Positions 60,739 to 62,017 of a stretch of 62,017 nt of DNA are shown here, in pieces (the first letter of the stretch is position 1; each line of letters begins with the position of its first letter). Location: assembly GCA_002698785.1 (NCBI GenBank), contig PAAG01000050.1, positions 1-62,017 on the forward strand, written 5' to 3'. Origin of the DNA: Verrucomicrobiales bacterium. GTDB taxonomy: Bacteria > Verrucomicrobiota > Verrucomicrobiia > Verrucomicrobiales > DEV007. A program made the translations under genes and the position numbers. The notes under the pieces were generated by a model. It searched no databases, was not told the origin of the DNA, and saw only the letters and a program-made list of their open reading frames with translations.

Positions 60739-61707
60739 ATGAGAATCCAAATCGTATCACCCAGCTCCTCACTCAAGCGCACCGGAAATCGCGCCACTTC
60801 CGCTCAATGGGCAGAACTCCTCACCGAACTTGGCCACGAAGTCACCAACACTACCACCTACAAGCCCGGACCGGTTGACCTTCTCATCGCCTTGCATGCC
60901 GAGCGCTCCTTCCGACCCATTGAAAAATACCGCAAAGAACATCCAGACGGTCCCCTCATAGTCGGACTCGGCGGCACTGACATCTATCCTACCGTCACCC
61001 CCACCGGCCATCGCTCCATGGAAATGGCCGATGCTCTCATCGCCCTGCAGGACAAAGCGGTCGAACAGGTCCCCATCGCGTACCAAGGGAAAGTCCACGT
61101 CATCATTCAATCCGCTCAGCCCGCAGCCAATCCCCGTCCGAAAAGCACACGTTATTTCGACATCTGCGTCGTCGGTCATCTCCGCGATGTAAAAGACCCC
61201 ATGCTCGCCGCTTGGGCCTCCCGCGACCTCCCTAATGACTCCACCATCCGAATCCGACACGCCGGTGGAATCCTCGACTCCAAATACGAATCCATTGTCT
61301 CCGTCGAACGAAACATCAATCCACGCTACGACTGGCTTGGAGAACTCTCAGGCGACGACACCGCCCGCCTCATATCCTCCTGCCATGCCATGATCCTAAG
61401 CTCCCATAGCGAAGGTGGCGCACGAGTCGTTGGTGAAGCCATCGTCAATGGCACGCCCCCTCTTTCCACCCACATCGATGGAATCGTAGGGCTCCTCGGT
61501 GAAGACTATCCCGGCTACTTCCCCGTCGGCGACGACCATAAGCTCGCCGAACTGATGTACAGACTCGAAACCGACACCGAGTTCCGCGACCAACTCCACA
61601 CCGTCATCAAAGAGAAAGCCCCCCGCTTTTCCCGGGAACTCGAAAAAGAATCCCTCGATCAACTCGTGAACAACGTAGTACAAAGAAATACACAAAGAAA
61701 TACCTGA
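60739..61707 (+). CDS. senB: Selenosugar synthase family glycosyltransferase (SenB-like)
   Basis: The protein has 322 residues from the ATG at 60739. I recognise the TIGR04348 / SenB pattern: TGNR (15-18), VDLLIALHAERS (46-57), GLGGTDIY (76-83), VIIQSA (121-126), GHLRDVKDP (146-154), NPRYDWLGE (194-202), the EGGARVVGEAI block (225-235) and GLLGEDYPGYFPVGD (251-265). SenB of selenoneine biosynthesis joins selenophosphate to a UDP-sugar to form a 1-seleno-sugar. Divergent from selD, it has its selenophosphate source next door. No senA (EgtB-like) is seen in the window, so the fate of the selenosugar is open. The earlier in-frame TTG start is rejected because homologues begin at MRIxIVSP. Confidence 0.88.
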   Translation: MRIQIVSPSSSLKRTGNRATSAQWAELLTELGHEVTNTTTYKPGPVDLLIALHAERSFRPIEKYRKEHPDGPLIVGLGGTDIYPTVTPTGHRSMEMADALIALQDKAVEQVPIAYQGKVHVIIQSAQPAANPRPKSTRYFDICVVGHLRDVKDPMLAAWASRDLPNDSTIRIRHAGGILDSKYESIVSVERNINPRYDWLGELSGDDTARLISSCHAMILSSHSEGGARVVGEAIVNGTPPLSTHIDGIVGLLGEDYPGYFPVGDDHKLAELMYRLETDTEFRDQLHTVIKEKAPRFSRELEKESLDQLVNNVVQRNTQRNT

Positions 61708-61819
61708 CCGTGCCTTCCCAAACAAAATCCCACTCTTTTTCTTTATCTTACTCCTAATCTTTTTCTCCCACACGATCGAGCTTCCAAAGCCCCCACCAGA
61801 AGTCCCCAACAAACAAAAA

Positions 61820-61865
61820 GTGTTACCCATGTTCTGAACCACCGGTGTTACCTATGTTTTGAACC
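61820..61865 (+). repeat. Pair of 21-base direct repeats, likely insertion-sequence end
   Basis: GTGTTACCCATGTTCTGAAC (61820 on) and GTGTTACCTATGTTTTGAAC (61845 on) are direct repeats with two differences, 4 bases apart. Repeated TGTTACC-ATGT-TGAACC units are typical of multiply repeated ends of IS21/IS481-like elements, by general recollection. No transposase gene is in the window, so only the end of such an element or a relic can be present. Confidence 0.5.
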
Positions 61866-61875
61866 TGCACCCGCT

Positions 61876-62017
61876 CCGACCTCCGACCTCCGACCTCCGA
61901 CCTCCGACCTCCGACCTCCGACCTCTGATTACTGATTACTGATTACTGATTACTGATTACCGATTACCGATTACCGATTACCGATTACCGATTACCGATT
62001 ACCGATTACCGATTACC
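61876..62017 (+). repeat. Heptanucleotide tandem array in three versions
   Basis: CCGACCT is repeated 7 times (61876-61924), then CTGATTA 5 times (61925-61959), then CCGATTA 8 times plus CC (61960-62017), all in one 7-base phase. The array runs to the window edge and may continue. Together with 61708-61875 it fills the non-coding end of the window after the SenB-like gene. No gene was found there. Confidence 0.9.

Noticed and set aside
60549-60878. Plus-strand small frame over the selD start
   Set aside because: It overlaps the SECIS region and coding start of selD and the start of senB in other frames; no family features.
61876-62017. CRISPR array
   Set aside because: Repeat units are 7 bases long without spacers, so this is a simple tandem repeat.

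Overview
The window looks like an accessory-rich stretch of a Verrucomicrobiota (PVC-group) chromosome, probably from a marine or sediment heterotroph. This rests on gene content, not on a marker gene: several formylglycine sulfatases, an FG-GAP/sialidase protein, divergent type IV pilus-type genes without standard partners, a MoxR/DUF58/VWA operon, and a RAYT transposase with REP-like repeats. No rRNA or tRNA gene was found.

Layout. 1-176: 5' part of an ECF sigma factor, minus strand. 621-20961 (+): a type IV pilus / type II secretion-like locus. It holds three exported proteins, three minor pseudopilin-like proteins, an ABC exporter pair with a His-rich partner, a PilT-like ATPase, a pilin, PilM/N-, PilO- and PilP-like assembly proteins, a secretin, a separate MshEN-like protein, a PilB/GspE ATPase, a PilC/GspF platform protein and a last pilin. 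20935-23290 (-): GlpD and an L,D-transpeptidase-like protein. 23389-36075 (+): a tightly coupled catabolic operon (GntR regulator, FG-GAP/sialidase, three sulfatases, SSS symporter, esterase, DapA/NanA-type aldolase, fucose-isomerase-like protein), probably for a sulfated acidic or deoxy-sugar glycan. 36170-42167: an unknown exported protein, an RsmA-Nudix fusion, a RAYT with flanking repeats, Bcp peroxiredoxin, an esterase and a voltage-gated-type channel. 42286-49830 (+): MoxR/DUF58/VWA operon.

The most interesting part is 49827-61707, a selenium island. In transcription order the minus strand carries selD, selA, a PhnD-type lipoprotein, a PhnC-type ATPase, an unknown 613-residue membrane protein, two PhnE-type permeases, a DUF433/DUF5615 pair and selB. 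Divergent from selD, on the plus strand, is a glycosyltransferase that I recognise as the selenosugar synthase family SenB (TIGR04348). selD itself has an in-frame TGA at the catalytic Cys position, followed directly by a SECIS-like stem-loop, so SelD appears to be a selenoprotein that an ordinary gene caller would truncate. Together the genes suggest uptake of a selenium oxyanion, its activation to selenophosphate, and two outlets: selenocysteine (SelA/SelB) and a selenosugar (SenB). tRNA-Sec (selC) and senA are not visible here.

The window ends in an uninterrupted array of 20 heptamers in three successive sequence versions, next to a pair of 21-base direct repeats that resemble insertion-sequence end repeats.
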